A stretch of 64,000 bases of DNA from Hippasteria phrygiana (lineage: Eukaryota > Echinodermata > Asteroidea > Valvatida > Goniasteridae), in assembly GCA_037893225.1 (NCBI GenBank), contig JAZGUH010000721.1, positions 124,001-188,000 of the forward strand. The letters are read 5' to 3'. This document shows positions 1-10,739 of this stretch, piece after piece; the stretch's first letter is position 1, and each line of letters starts with the position of its first letter. Both the position numbers and the translations under genes were made by a program. The notes under the pieces were generated by a model, which saw nothing but the letters and a program-made list of their open reading frames with translations, ran no database searches and was not told the DNA's origin.

Positions 1-726
1 AATGTCATGGCTATTATAGGTGTTTCGGTGTCTCTATTTCGAAGCACGTTGTAGATAGAGTGCGTTATAGAATGTTTTTGTGCCAAAAAGCACTTCTGCA
101 CGATTACCCGGTACACTGAATTCCAACGGAGGCGATGTTGGTGGTGGTGGTGGTGGGGGGGGGGGGGGGGGGGGGGGGGGAGGGAGAGAGCACACAACCA
201 GCAATTGTTAAGCATTTGTACTCTGTGTCTCTTGTGTATCCTAGGAAACTTTTGAAAATGTGTGCTGATCTTTGTGTATTCTCGTGCATACTGTTGCATG
301 TAAAGCCAATGACCCATACAATGCATGGAAAGGGGAACATTATTGGGGGGGGGGGGGGGCACTGCCAAAGCCGTCCCCTCTCCCACAAATATTCGGGGAC
401 GTGTCCCCCCGGAATCGTCGGTCATGCTGAATACTCCAAAACAGGGGTATAATACTGAAATATAGCTTTGATAAAGGTAATATATATAACGTGTAAAGAT
501 ATCTTTAAATTCAAAATTTGATTATCATAAAGCAATAATATTAGTGGCAGTCGATTAAAAAAAACAACCGAAAGAAATGCTTGAACAGTTTTCTGTTGTG
601 GGAGTTAATGGAAGTTCCAGAGAGTGAATTTAGATAATAAACATACACAGAAAACTGGACTAGACAAAAAGGAACCAATAGCCGTTCGGTATATGATGCA
701 TGTAATACGCCTATCAATTGTATTAC
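1..726. other. Non-coding stretch with poly(G) tracts
   Basis: No gene is supported here. The stretch contains a G run of about two dozen bases near 157-180 and a second G run near 345-359. Reading frames across them encode only glycine or proline runs and low-complexity sequence, so I treat them as chance frames. Confidence 0.6.
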
Positions 727-964
727 CAACTCACTGATCTCTATGTAAACTGGATAGCGCATCGGCTGGTCGTTTTGAGGCCACCATCCGCCATGTTATC
801 ACTCCCAATACAACAGGTTTGCAAACCTTGTCCCCAGGGTCTCGTTACATAGCTATCAGTGGTAAATTGGGAGTGGTAATATGGCGGGTGCTGGCTTCAC
901 TTGCTTGTACAGCGCGCAATGGCCAATGAGCTATCCATTTTATATAGAGATCAGTGAACCAACT
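727..964. repeat. Foldback (inverted-repeat) element
   Basis: Positions 727-810 and 865-964 are imperfect reverse complements. The left arm reads inward from the ACTCACTGATCTCTATGTAA region to TTATCACTCCCAATA. The right arm runs from ATTGGGAGTGGTAATATGG out to TAGAGATCAGTGAACCAAC. The loop is about 55 bp. This looks like a small non-autonomous foldback transposon; I could not define a target duplication. Confidence 0.6.
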
Positions 965-1036
965 CAACAAAACAGTCACAAGTCGCCAGAGTTACTTCGT
1001 GCACATGCGCAGTTAAAATACCGAACTGGCTCTTTA

Positions 1037-1280
1037 ATTAATTTCATAGAGCTGCTTAAGCACAAAATTCTGTTTAAGCACAAACAAAACTTTGCTTAGT
1101 AAAATTAGGTTACCAGCCAAAACTCTATGCAGTTTTCATGCTAAGCAAACAACAGCTAAATACCAGTCACAAGCAATTTCCATCACATGGAGTTTTGGCT
1201 GGTAACCTGGTTTTACTAAGCAAGGTTTTTTCGTGCTTAAGCAAATTTTGTGCTTAAGCAGCTCTATGAAATTGGCCCCT
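1037..1280. mobile_element. MITE, family with GGGGCCAATTTCATAGAGCT ends
   Basis: The two halves are inverted copies: AATTTCATAGAGCTGCTTAA at the left and TTAAGCAGCTCTATGAAATT at the right. Inner arms share GGTTACCAGCCAAAACTC and its complement. A second copy lies at 14912-15155 and a relative at 15226-15476. The left end has lost its GGGGCC. To the right, CTGGGTGCACTAGCTGGAAG matches the sequence after 15476, so these elements sit in or next to a larger dispersed repeat. Confidence 0.7.
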
Positions 1281-2452
1281 GGGTGCACTAGCTGGAAGCA
1301 GACCGCGAGACGCGCGGCACGCGAATTTTTTTCCGTAGGTGGGTGTATCAATATCGTGAATAATTCAGTGTTGCATTGATCACAGCTGGCACTTACGTTC
1401 TCGGTCTCTTTTACCCCTTAAATTATTGTCCCGGACGTGGAATACTAGGCCGCCCCTGGTAGTAGGGTAGTAGGTCCATCCTCCAATGACAGAAGATGAG
1501 GCACAAAGTGTACACCCCTAAGGATTGAGTCAGACACCCGATGTATGATCAGATGATTATTTAATTGATGATTCACTGGCTTTGCAAAATAGAATTCCCC
1601 TGGGGTGGCAGCATGTCAAAGCTTCAGACAAGAGTGCTGGTAGGTTGGCTGGCCTTGTATATGTAAAATTCCAAAAATCTCTGGAGTTGCTGGGCGTTGC
1701 TAACAAACCACCAGCGGCGAAAGGACCGCACGCTAGAAAGTTCTCGAACTGCAAACGCCCGCAGGCCAGGAGGCCGTATCTAAAGTAGGGATTCTGTCTA
1801 GACATATTACTCCGCCATTCATAAACACGATGATTACGCATCGCTCCTTAATCCCAACCATTGCAAACTAGTACAATTGCCATGGATTATAAACAAAACA
1901 GTGTTTACAAATTACTAATTTATACTTCCACATCAATAAAAGGGTATAACCTAAATGAAGGCATGAATCATAAACCCCAAAAGACTATATATACCGTGGT
2001 GGATGTAGATGTCTGGGTCACTATAAAAAGGCGCAAGGTGGTTTTCGGGTTGCATAATTAATTACATGGGTAGTTTTCGCATCTTTGAGCAATGATACAA
2101 TTACAGGTCACTACATCATAAATATCCAAAAGATATCACAGTAAAGAAATATGGGCACAGCTGTGGCAGTCATTATCAGATAGGTCGGGTGGAGAATAAT
2201 GACGGTGGAAATTCCAGTGAAGCGTCAAATATTGTCAGTGAAATACGGCAGTATTGCACATGCAAAGTCAGCGATATTATCGATAATTGGGAGAGTAGCC
2301 GGTCATGTGAGAGGGTTTAACCAATAATAGGAAAGATGGGTCGGATATTTATATGACACCGGCGCCTTTTTTCATTTTTAACACCAACTCCCCAGGGTGC
2401 ATGTAAAATCATTGATGTATTTATGTATTGCATTTCTCTACCCAGGGTGTGC
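1281..2452. other. Intergenic DNA without supported genes
   Basis: The first part is a dispersed repeat that starts CTGGGTGCAC and includes TTTCCGTAGGTGGGTG and GAATAATTCAGT. Similar stretches recur near 15476 and 54808. The rest is AT-rich single-copy-looking DNA, with only short frames that show no family signature. Confidence 0.45.
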
Positions 2453-3278
2453 CCAAACAGTTTAAAACTAGTTTCCATTGGGGCCCTGCATATTATTAGT
2501 TAAAACTGAATATTTATACATTCATACAAAATATTTAAACAAATACAATAATGTTTACACAAATAAATCTATTTTCGGATAACTTTTCAACTTTTCAGTA
2601 GAAGCCTATTGCTGATTTACGGGATGGGCGAAAAACCCGCGAAAAAACCTTTTAGGGTGAAAAAAGGGGAAATTCACATCCGGCTCCAAAGTATTGTGGC
2701 AACCAAGTTTATAACTCTATTTATTTATTAACTATTTATGGAGTTTATGTGTCTCATTACATCTTTGCTCTCAAGCAGTGGCCTACACCAACACATCTTG
2801 GATGCTACCCACAACGCTGGCCATATACACTCGACTTGCTGATTACACGAACATACATTCCAGTATTCTCGAACCTCCGAATCATTGGTGGATTATCAGA
2901 CCATAGTGCTATAACATGTGATCTTTAAGTACATTTAAATCGGAGCTACGTAAAGCCATCTATCAGTGATATTTCTGTAATTTACGCTGAACTGCGGAGT
3001 TATAAACTTGGTTGCCAAAATACTTTGGAGCCGGATGGGAATTTCCCCTTGTTTTTCACCCTAAAAGGGTTTTTTTTTCGCGGGTTTTTCGCCCATCCCG
3101 TAAATCAGCAATAGGCTTCTACTGGAGAGTTGAAAAGTTAACCGAAGATATATTTATTTGTGTAAACATTATTGTAGGCCCCCCTATTTGTTTAAATATT
3201 TTGTATGAATGTGTAAATATTCAATTTTAACTAATAATATGCAGGGCCCCAATGGAAACCAGTTTTAAACTGTGGGGT
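2453..3278. mobile_element. Large foldback element with ~260-bp arms
   Basis: Arms at about 2453-2712 and 3009-3278 are reverse complements over most of their length. Shared blocks include the outer GTTTAAAACT / AGTTTTAAAC segment, GGGGCCCTGCATATTATTAG and its complement, TTTACGGGATGGGCGAAAAA and its complement, and the inner TTGG-CAACCAAG boundary. The loop of about 300 bp carries a LINE endonuclease relic (2769-2928). No transposase frame is present. Arm divergence is modest, so the insertion is not very old. Confidence 0.75.
2769..2928 (+). pseudogene. Relic of LINE APE-type endonuclease domain
   Basis: One uninterrupted frame of 52 codons translates to a peptide containing PTPTHLG, then YTLDLLITR, then GLSDHSAITCDL, then a stop. 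Thr-Leu-Asp-Leu followed by Ser-Asp-His-x-Ala-Ile is the C-terminal signature of the apurinic-like endonuclease of non-LTR retrotransposons (CR1, RTE, Jockey types). Nothing of the upstream endonuclease or the reverse transcriptase is present. It lies wholly in the loop of the surrounding foldback, so it was captured by or inserted into that element. Confidence 0.65.
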
Positions 3279-3372
3279 CTCGTCTGGTCGTACCATCTTC
3301 AGCATTTCTCATGAGTTAGGGCCTATTTCGCTGAATGGTTGATGAGGCGAGCAATTTTCTGTAAATATATTT

Positions 3373-5021
3373 TCCCGGCCAATTTCACTATGTTTTCGTT
3401 CATTTTTACGAATGGCTCATTTAATTTAGATTGAAATTGAATGATCACGCAGATCGTCATTCAACAATCTAAAGTTATCATTCAATTTTACTATCCGATT
3501 ATTCTATCGTCTTTTAGCTTCACTCGTCCCTGTAAAAGATGCATTCAAATTGAAAATAACGTAGTGTTCATTCAATTTCTTCTGGACAGCAGTAAGGGGT
3601 TGATCGGGCATTCATTGTCATTAATGGGCAAACATATTTCACACATTCCTGCATGTCCGTATTCCTATAAAAGTATCTCAATGTTTAATCATATCTGACG
3701 TCTTTAATCAGTACCGTGGATGCACACCTCTCTTTCTTAACTAAGTCTTCAGACAATAAGATGGCGAGGTGTGATCGTCTGATGGAATCAGCCCAAGAAA
3801 ACAAATTACCCAAGAGAAGTGTTTCCGATAGTACAACCATTGCCAAAAATACATGCCCCGATGTATTGCACATGAAGAGATCGATGGGTGAATCAGAACA
3901 AAAAAAAACAAATTTTAAAAGTTAAAGGATTACATAAACGTGTCAACATAAAGATGCCCCTATTTTTTGTCAACTTTAAAACAAAGATCAACAGTGAAAA
4001 AAGAAATTTCCTTAGCCCTTTCTATTTCATTAGATCGTTACACCATCCATCCCTCATATCAGTTAAGATGTTATATTATAAATGTTATAAAATGTTCCAT
4101 TGTAAATGTAACATTTTAACCAAAAACTCAGAAGACAATAGGAAAATATATCAATTAAAACATCTTATTAATGACCACTTGATGAAAATGATTGGCCATA
4201 AACGAATAAAAGAAAAGCATGGTCATGCGTCAAATGCACACCAACTTCGCTAATTTGAATGCTTCAACCGTCAAAGGATGTCACAAAACTCAATGTAAGT
4301 ATACAATAAAGTCTTGAATGCACCAAAACGAAATAGAATGCCCCTAAACGAAAACGAACATTAGGAACAAAATCTTGGGCGCTTAAAAATTGAAATTGAA
4401 TGCCCAAACAGTGAAAAAGAAACCTTAATTTGATCAGATGTGTAAAAGCCACACGAATTTGAATGACCAATAACAAAAACGATTAGAAAAATACTTTGTA
4501 ATTTTGTTAACTGTTCTTTTTTGTTCTGATTCACCCATTAATCTCTTGATGTGCAAGACATCGGGGCAAATGGTTGTATCATCGGGAACACTTCTCTTGG
4601 GTAATTTGTCCAATGTTTTCTTGGGCCGATTCCATCAGACAATCATAGGTTCGCCATCTTATGTGTCTGAAGACTTAGTTAAGAAAGAGAGGTGTGCATC
4701 TACGGACATGCAGGAATTTGCACATGCAGGAAAAGATGCTTAAAAGGGTGAAATATGTTTGCCCATTAATGAAAATGAATGTCCGATTAACCCCTTACTG
4801 CTGGTTTAGACGAAATTGAATGAACAATACAAAACCTTTAATTTTAAATGCATCTTTTACAGGCACGAGTAACGCTAACAAATGATAGAATGCTCGGATA
4901 GTGAATTTGAATGATTATTTTTGTTTGTCGAATGACGATCTGCGTGACCATTCAATTTCAATCTAAATTGAATGAGCCAGGCGTTAAAATGAACGAAAAC
5001 ATAGTGAAATTGGCCGGGAAA
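3373..5021. repeat. Inverted pair of ~0.5-kb repeats (A / A')
   Basis: Segment 3373-3905 is the reverse complement of 4518-5021. Outer edges are TTCCCGGCCAATTTCACTAT at the left and ATAGTGAAATTGGCCGGGAA at the right. Inner edges are GGGTGAATCAGAACAAAA and its complement. Both arms contain many copies of ATTGAATG or CATTCAAT. The frames over 3441-4253 and 4504-4743 are translations of these repeats and show no protein family, so I do not call them genes. Confidence 0.7.
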
Positions 5022-5690
5022 ACACTAAGGATTCATAAACATGTCAACATACAGATGCCTCAAATTTTTTTGGTCAAACTTTAAAACAAAGATCAACAAT
5101 GAAAAAGAAAAATCCTTAGCCCTTTTCATTGCATTAATTTGTTACATCATCCATCCCTCATATCAACAGCAGCGGAACACTTTGGAAAGTGGGGGGGGGG
5201 GGGGGGAGGGGGGAGGGGGGGGGGGGGTAAGCAGCGCCGGTGCCGGCCGGCTGCTGGCCTTTTTTTATGTTTTTCTTGTGCGGAACTGCCAAAAGTGGGG
5301 AGGGGGGGGCATTTTTCCCCAGTGGAAAAAAGTACAAAAACATCAGAAGACAATAGGAACATATACCAATTAAAAATTCTTATTAATTTGAACGACCATT
5401 TCATGAAAATGATTGCCCATAAACGAATCAGAAAAGAAAAGCATGGTCGTATGTCGTATGCACACCGACGTTCGCTATTTTGAATGCTTCAACCGTCAAA
5501 GGATGTCACAAAACCTACTGTAAGAATGCTACAAATGAAGTCTGAATGCACCAACACGAAATAGAATGCCGCTAAACGAAAACGAACATTAGGAACAAAT
5601 GTTGGGTGCTTACAAATAGAAATTGAATGCCCCAACAGCGGCAATTCGTATTGATATTGATGGACAGCCGTCAATGACCATTAACAACTA
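3925..5690. repeat. Direct pair of ~0.55-kb repeats (B / B) interleaved with A'
   Basis: Segment 3925-4480 is repeated in direct orientation at 5026-5690. Shared blocks include CAACTTTAAAACAAAGATCA (CAAACTTTAAAACAAAGATC in the second copy), CATCCATCCCTCATATCA, AATGCTTCAACCGTCAAAGG and AACGAACATTAGGAACAAA. The second copy carries a G-rich insertion near 5190-5310. The order A-B-A'-B suggests a duplicated composite element. Confidence 0.65.
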
Positions 5691-6720
5691 AAAAATACAC
5701 GCTTTAGCATCCCATAAATCTTGATAATAGAGAATTTACTGTAAACAATAATCATTAGAATTACATTTGTAGACTTTAAAACTGTCGACTGCGAAATTTT
5801 TTGTTTATTTTCGCAGTGGAAAACTATGGTTTCTTTGACGTACATGTACATGTAGTAATGGCTACCACCTTGCTTACATTTTTAAAGTTGGACTATTACA
5901 ATATTCCGTGGTAATGTTTTGTGTATGAGAGAAATGATGATTGCTTACAGTAGCTTCACTAAAAGCCATTTTGGATACTAAATTGTTACTTTTGCGGCTG
6001 TTAACGGTTGGTGTTGATGTTTAGCACAAACCATGTCTGGACACATCACGCCAGCTTGCACACTGCTGGATTGCCCAGACGTCTTACTCTCTATATTTGC
6101 AGGCAATGCATTCCATGATCCAGTCCTTAGGATTGAGTGAAAAGAAACTTCCTAAAGGCTTATATTAAGTAGAGTAGGGGGGGGGGGTACCAGATTTGAC
6201 ACTTTTGACAGAACTGTTTGAGGTGCTTCCTTGATGGGTCATACTAAACACCACCAACAACGTTTATTGCAATGACTGTCAACAACTGTAAAAGTACACA
6301 TTTTAGCATCAAAAATAGTTTGTCACAAATGTTAATCTATTGTAAACACTCATTATTAGCACCTTTGTAGATCTTAACTTTGATAAAAAAATAAATAAAA
6401 ATACTGTTGTCATATTCTTATCAAACTAATCATAAAATTACTACCGGGTCAAAGACTCACAATTTTCACCTGAAAAAACCTTTGCAAAGGTGCCAATGAT
6501 TATTGCCTACAGTCAATTATATTAATTATTACCTATATTAATATTTTTGGGATGCTAAACATTGGGACATGATCTGGGGATAGTATGGTCCAAAACAAAT
6601 GGCTGCCATTGACCTTCATTTAATTAATTGAAAAGGTCTGAAGAGTGAAGACCCAACAAAAACATCAGATTTCACCTTAAAATGGGCAGAAAAATACTGT
6701 ATACACCACCTGAGATACAC
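5670..6720. repeat. Degenerate direct repeat pair and intervening DNA
   Basis: About 115 bp at 5670-5785 recurs at about 6275-6390. Shared pieces are CAACTAAAAAATACAC versus CAACTGTAAAAGTACACA, then TTTTAGCATC, TACTGTAAACAATAATCATT versus TATTGTAAACACTCATTATT, and TTTGTAGA. No gene is seen between or after the copies; a short G run lies at 6177-6187. Confidence 0.5.
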
Positions 6721-6730
6721 GGATCTTGAT

Positions 6731-7535
6731 CTCGCCTCCCCTGAAATATCACTTTTTATTTTGTACACACTTTAATGCTGTATGATGTTTTTCCTCAGTG
6801 AAGGATTGTAGGATTCCTGTAGGACTTTTTGTACAGTGTATGATGGTGTAGGACTGTCGGATCTCGCCTCCCCTGAAATATCACTATTTATTTTGTACAC
6901 ACTTCAATGCTGTATGATGTTTTTCCCTCGTGTAGGATTCCTGTAGGACTTTTTGTACAGTGTATGATGGTGTAGGACTGTCGGATCTCGATCGCCTCCT
7001 CTGAATATCACTACATTTATTTTGTACACACTTCAATGCTGTATGATGTTTTTCCCTCGTGTAGGATATATGTAGGACTTTTTGTACAGTGTATGATGGT
7101 GTAGGACTGTCGGATCTCGCCTCCCCTGAAATATCACTATTTATTTTGTACACACTTCCATTCTGTATGATGTTTTTCCCTCGTGTAGGATTCCTGTAGG
7201 ACTTTTTGTACAGTGTATGATGGTGTAGGACTGTCGGATCTCGCCTCCTCTGAATATCACTATTTATTTTGTACACACTTCAATGCTGTATGATGTTTTT
7301 CCCTCGTGTAGGATTCCTGTAGGACTTTTTGTACAGTGTATGATGATGTAGGACTGTCGGATGTCGCCTCCCCTGAAATATCACTTTTTATTTTGTGCAC
7401 AGTACACTGATATGCTGTATCATGATGTTAGACTTTTTGTGCAGTGGGACTGTATGTAGTAGATTCCCCATCAAATTATATGCTTTATATTTTGTGCACA
7501 TTTCAATGGTGTAGGACTGTAGGAAGTGTAGGATC
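6731..7535. repeat. Tandem satellite, ~125-bp unit, about 5-6 copies
   Basis: Units start with CTCGCCTCCCCTGAAATATC near 6731, 6863, 6990, 7116, 7240 and 7364, so the period is 124-132 bp. Each unit contains ATTTTGTACACACTTCAATG, TGTATGATGTTTTTC and TAGGACTTTTTGTACAGTGT. The last unit decays towards 7535. A 130-codon minus-strand frame across the array merely reflects a unit length divisible by three in places; its repeating peptide matches no family I know. Confidence 0.85.
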
Positions 7536-10500
7536 CTACAAAATATACGGAGTGAAAAAAGCTGCCCCATATCCGGCAGCATATGCAAAATATATACGCT
7601 GTAATAGTTGTTAGGCTGGCGCCGCAGCCAGTGGCCTTGTAAACCTATCAGATGATCGCTAGGTACCATTCTCTACCTCGCGACACATATCGCCAGTGCT
7701 GCGTGCCGTGTGCCACAGTACATCAAAACATATATACATCAAAATGGATCAACAGAACGTACTTCAACCAGCTGCGACTGGAAATACGACTGGTGAACAT
7801 GGTCCGCCATTTTGTGGAGTCAAAAACTTGGTTCTACAAAATGGCGGACCGTTATTTGTCACGAAATTAAACAAAAACCACGCAATTTGAAGGGATAGTT
7901 ATGTGAATCTTTATATTCTACTTTTAAAAAAGCTTCCCAACCATATCCATTTCAGTTTTATAGCCCAAATCGCAAAACCTAAAGCAATGTGTCCCTTTAA
8001 TGTGCATATCTTTTTCAAAAACTTCGACAATTTTATGCGTCAAAAACTGGCAGAAATAAGGTCTCTACACATGCAAATAGAAATGTATACTTTCGATTTC
8101 ATGCAAGAAATAAGTAGGCCTGTACTTATGAAAAGAAAATGTATTCATATTTTCACATCTTTCAGAAACAGTCAATTCAGTTCTTCTTCTTGTCCTTTAG
8201 TGTTGTCTTGCAATACACCGTGCCAAATACGTCTGTGCATGGTTGTACCAGCGTGCGCATTTGTCTGGAGTGATGACATCTATTGCAGATGTCTCAGTCA
8301 GCGCGCAGCGTGCTGAAAAGTGCTTTCGTTTATTTGCAGCGTATGCATAAAACGCTCGGTAAATGCATATTCATGAATTGGAGATCACATTTTCGAAATT
8401 CATTTTCCAGTTAACGTGTCTTTAAAAGTAAGATTTTAATTAAAAGACAGGCTGGAAATGGTATAGCCTTATTGTTTAGTGAGATTATTCAAATTTTAAA
8501 CGTCCATTTTGTGAAATATATGAACGAAAATGTGACCGTTGTTGTAGTGAATTTACGGTCGGTGAAAAATGGGTTTTTTCTAAACTAAACGAAGTTGGGC
8601 AGAAGAATCTGACGGGTTGGAGACAAGCTATAATATTAGGTTACCTATCTTTATAAATACGGTTCTCTTGATTATTCGAAACAGTCAGGATCACTAAAAA
8701 ATGATGTCCATTCCGTATGCCCAGATTAGGAAAACAACGCAGCTATTTGCAAGCACGTGGATGGCACGAGTGTGCTGTCCTCATTGGTCATATCCCCAAA
8801 CGACTTTGCATCTTGACCAATCAGGCACCGCTACATTTAACACAAGGGCGCTTTCATGTGTCAGGTACCCTGCTCCACATACAGGCTTATAATAAAGTGT
8901 GAAGGCGGAGTAAGGCGCCAGACTAGAAAATAAAATCATTGCGTAATGCACGTTTTCTCGGAATAGGGAAAGTACATGTAAAATGATGTATTATAAACAC
9001 ATCACAAAGATTGCCAGGCTGCTTTTTTGTCATTTTTGTCTATTTTTTTTCAATGACAAATGTAATATATCCACAACCTAAGTTCCACAGCCTGGAATTG
9101 AAAATGGGGTTAAATCGAAACTATTGTGTGCCGATAAAAAGTTGTCTATTGATGATTTTCCTTTTCATTTAGTTTTAGCTCAAACTGATTAAAAACAAAA
9201 AGGGAAACCACTTTTTCTTTGACGGGTTTGGCCAAAACAAGTATTGTAAAATGTAAATATAGGCTACCCACAATGCTATTTCCTGTAAAAAGGGGGGGGG
9301 GGGGGGGGGGAGATACCCTATCAATTTTTGTATTCCTATAACATTCATATGTTGTAGATCATGGATGACATTAATAATAAATAACAGAAAATTATGCTTT
9401 AATGAATACAACTAAAACATGTGTACCATTTTCACTTTTATTCTATTTTCACAAGCATCTACAAATGTTTTGTATACAAGGAACTGAAAGACTTTTAAAC
9501 ATTAATAATATTTCAAAGAAGGGCACAAGACATTGCAGAAATGACATTTTCACACTTTTTACATTAAGTCCAAAGACATGAAAATGTGTTTACAAGAGTA
9601 AACATGAAACTACATGTTAAGTTTTTCTACATGTATACTTAAATCAAACACCAATAAATAATAAGTTCTTCAATACATAACATTTTGCAAGGTTTTGGTG
9701 TTGAGATTTGAGGGAAATTAATGAACCACAAAACATTTAGAGGCATATGGCATTGCTGAAAAATGCCCAAGTAAACTGCATTTTCTACCAAAAGATATGA
9801 TTCAAAATTGCAAAAACTAGGGTCTTTAGAATTAAAAGAAGACTGTGCAGTGGAATGTCCAATACAAAAATAATACATGTGTAAGTTTGTAATTTTCGCC
9901 AACATTTAGCATCGAAATTTAAATCGCTCGTTGAACCTGCAGACATGGAAATAGTACGGATCGAAAGCATAACTCTTCAAGTGTCCAGCAAACGACAAAT
10001 TTCATCTCAAAATATCTCGAAACAGTCAGGATCACCAAAAACGTGCAGGTAGTTGAAAAAACTATATTTTTCATACCTCATTTTACAAGCCTAGTAAATA
10101 GCCTTCACAACGAATTTTCTTTTTTTTAATTGTATTATTCGATGCAGAAAGAAATACATTTTTACTCACAACTCCATGTTGGCCGGAAACTGCAGCGAAA
10201 ATGGGCTTCCCATCTATTTTCTTGAGGCACTACCGAACGCTCGCAAAAACCTCGTGAATTCTCGTAGGTCCGAGACCGTCAACTCGCTGCAAATAAAACG
10301 TCGCCGGGCACCTCATTATCGAGTACGCTGCGCGCTGACTGGTCTTGCTCGCCAAGCTTGAAGATTCACACCAGCTTCTCTGGTAGCAGCAACGTCACCA
10401 ACTCTAGCTTGTTCACAAAGCTATTTACAGCCAGACTATCAGATTAATTTAACAGAAAAATTCTTGAAATCGCTTGAACAAAGACGAATTCAATCATTAC

Positions 10501-10739
10501 ATTATGTAGATGATCATCGGGTGAAACGAATTCCATTGAAATCTGACGACATTGAATGGAACAATGTTGAAATTGATTGACCATTGATCACTTGGAATGA
10601 CCAATGACTAAAATCATTGTAGCATTTGCGCGTTCCAGTCTTCTTGGGACGAAATTGAAGTTAACCGTTTATGAACTTGATTGAAACAAGTTTTAAAATG
10701 TGCGGGAAAACCTATATTATGTTTTGTTTGTATTTAAAG
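7536..10739. other. Intergenic DNA upstream of the TENA fragment
   Basis: No coding exon can be supported. I looked here for first and second exons matching the downstream TENA gene and found none. A near-identical ~20-bp direct repeat (CGAAACAGTCAGGATCAC) occurs at about 8678 and 10018. A G run lies at 9293-9310. The 137-codon plus-strand frame at 7903-8316 has no recognisable domain and an AT-rich composition, so I leave it uncalled. Confidence 0.5.

Noticed and set aside
135..452. Open frames across the poly(G) tracts (both strands)
   Set aside because: They translate to Gly/Pro runs and low-complexity sequence with no splice support.
3888..4253. 121-codon protein gene
   Set aside because: The frame lies wholly in repeat B, is Lys/Asn/His-rich as expected from AT-rich DNA, and is not preserved in the second copy.
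6884..7276. 130-codon repeat protein on the minus strand
   Set aside because: It is a translation of the ~125-bp satellite; unit lengths vary and the frame is not kept throughout.
7903..8316. 137-codon plus-strand gene
   Set aside because: Composition follows the AT-rich background, there is no recognisable motif, and no splice partners were found.
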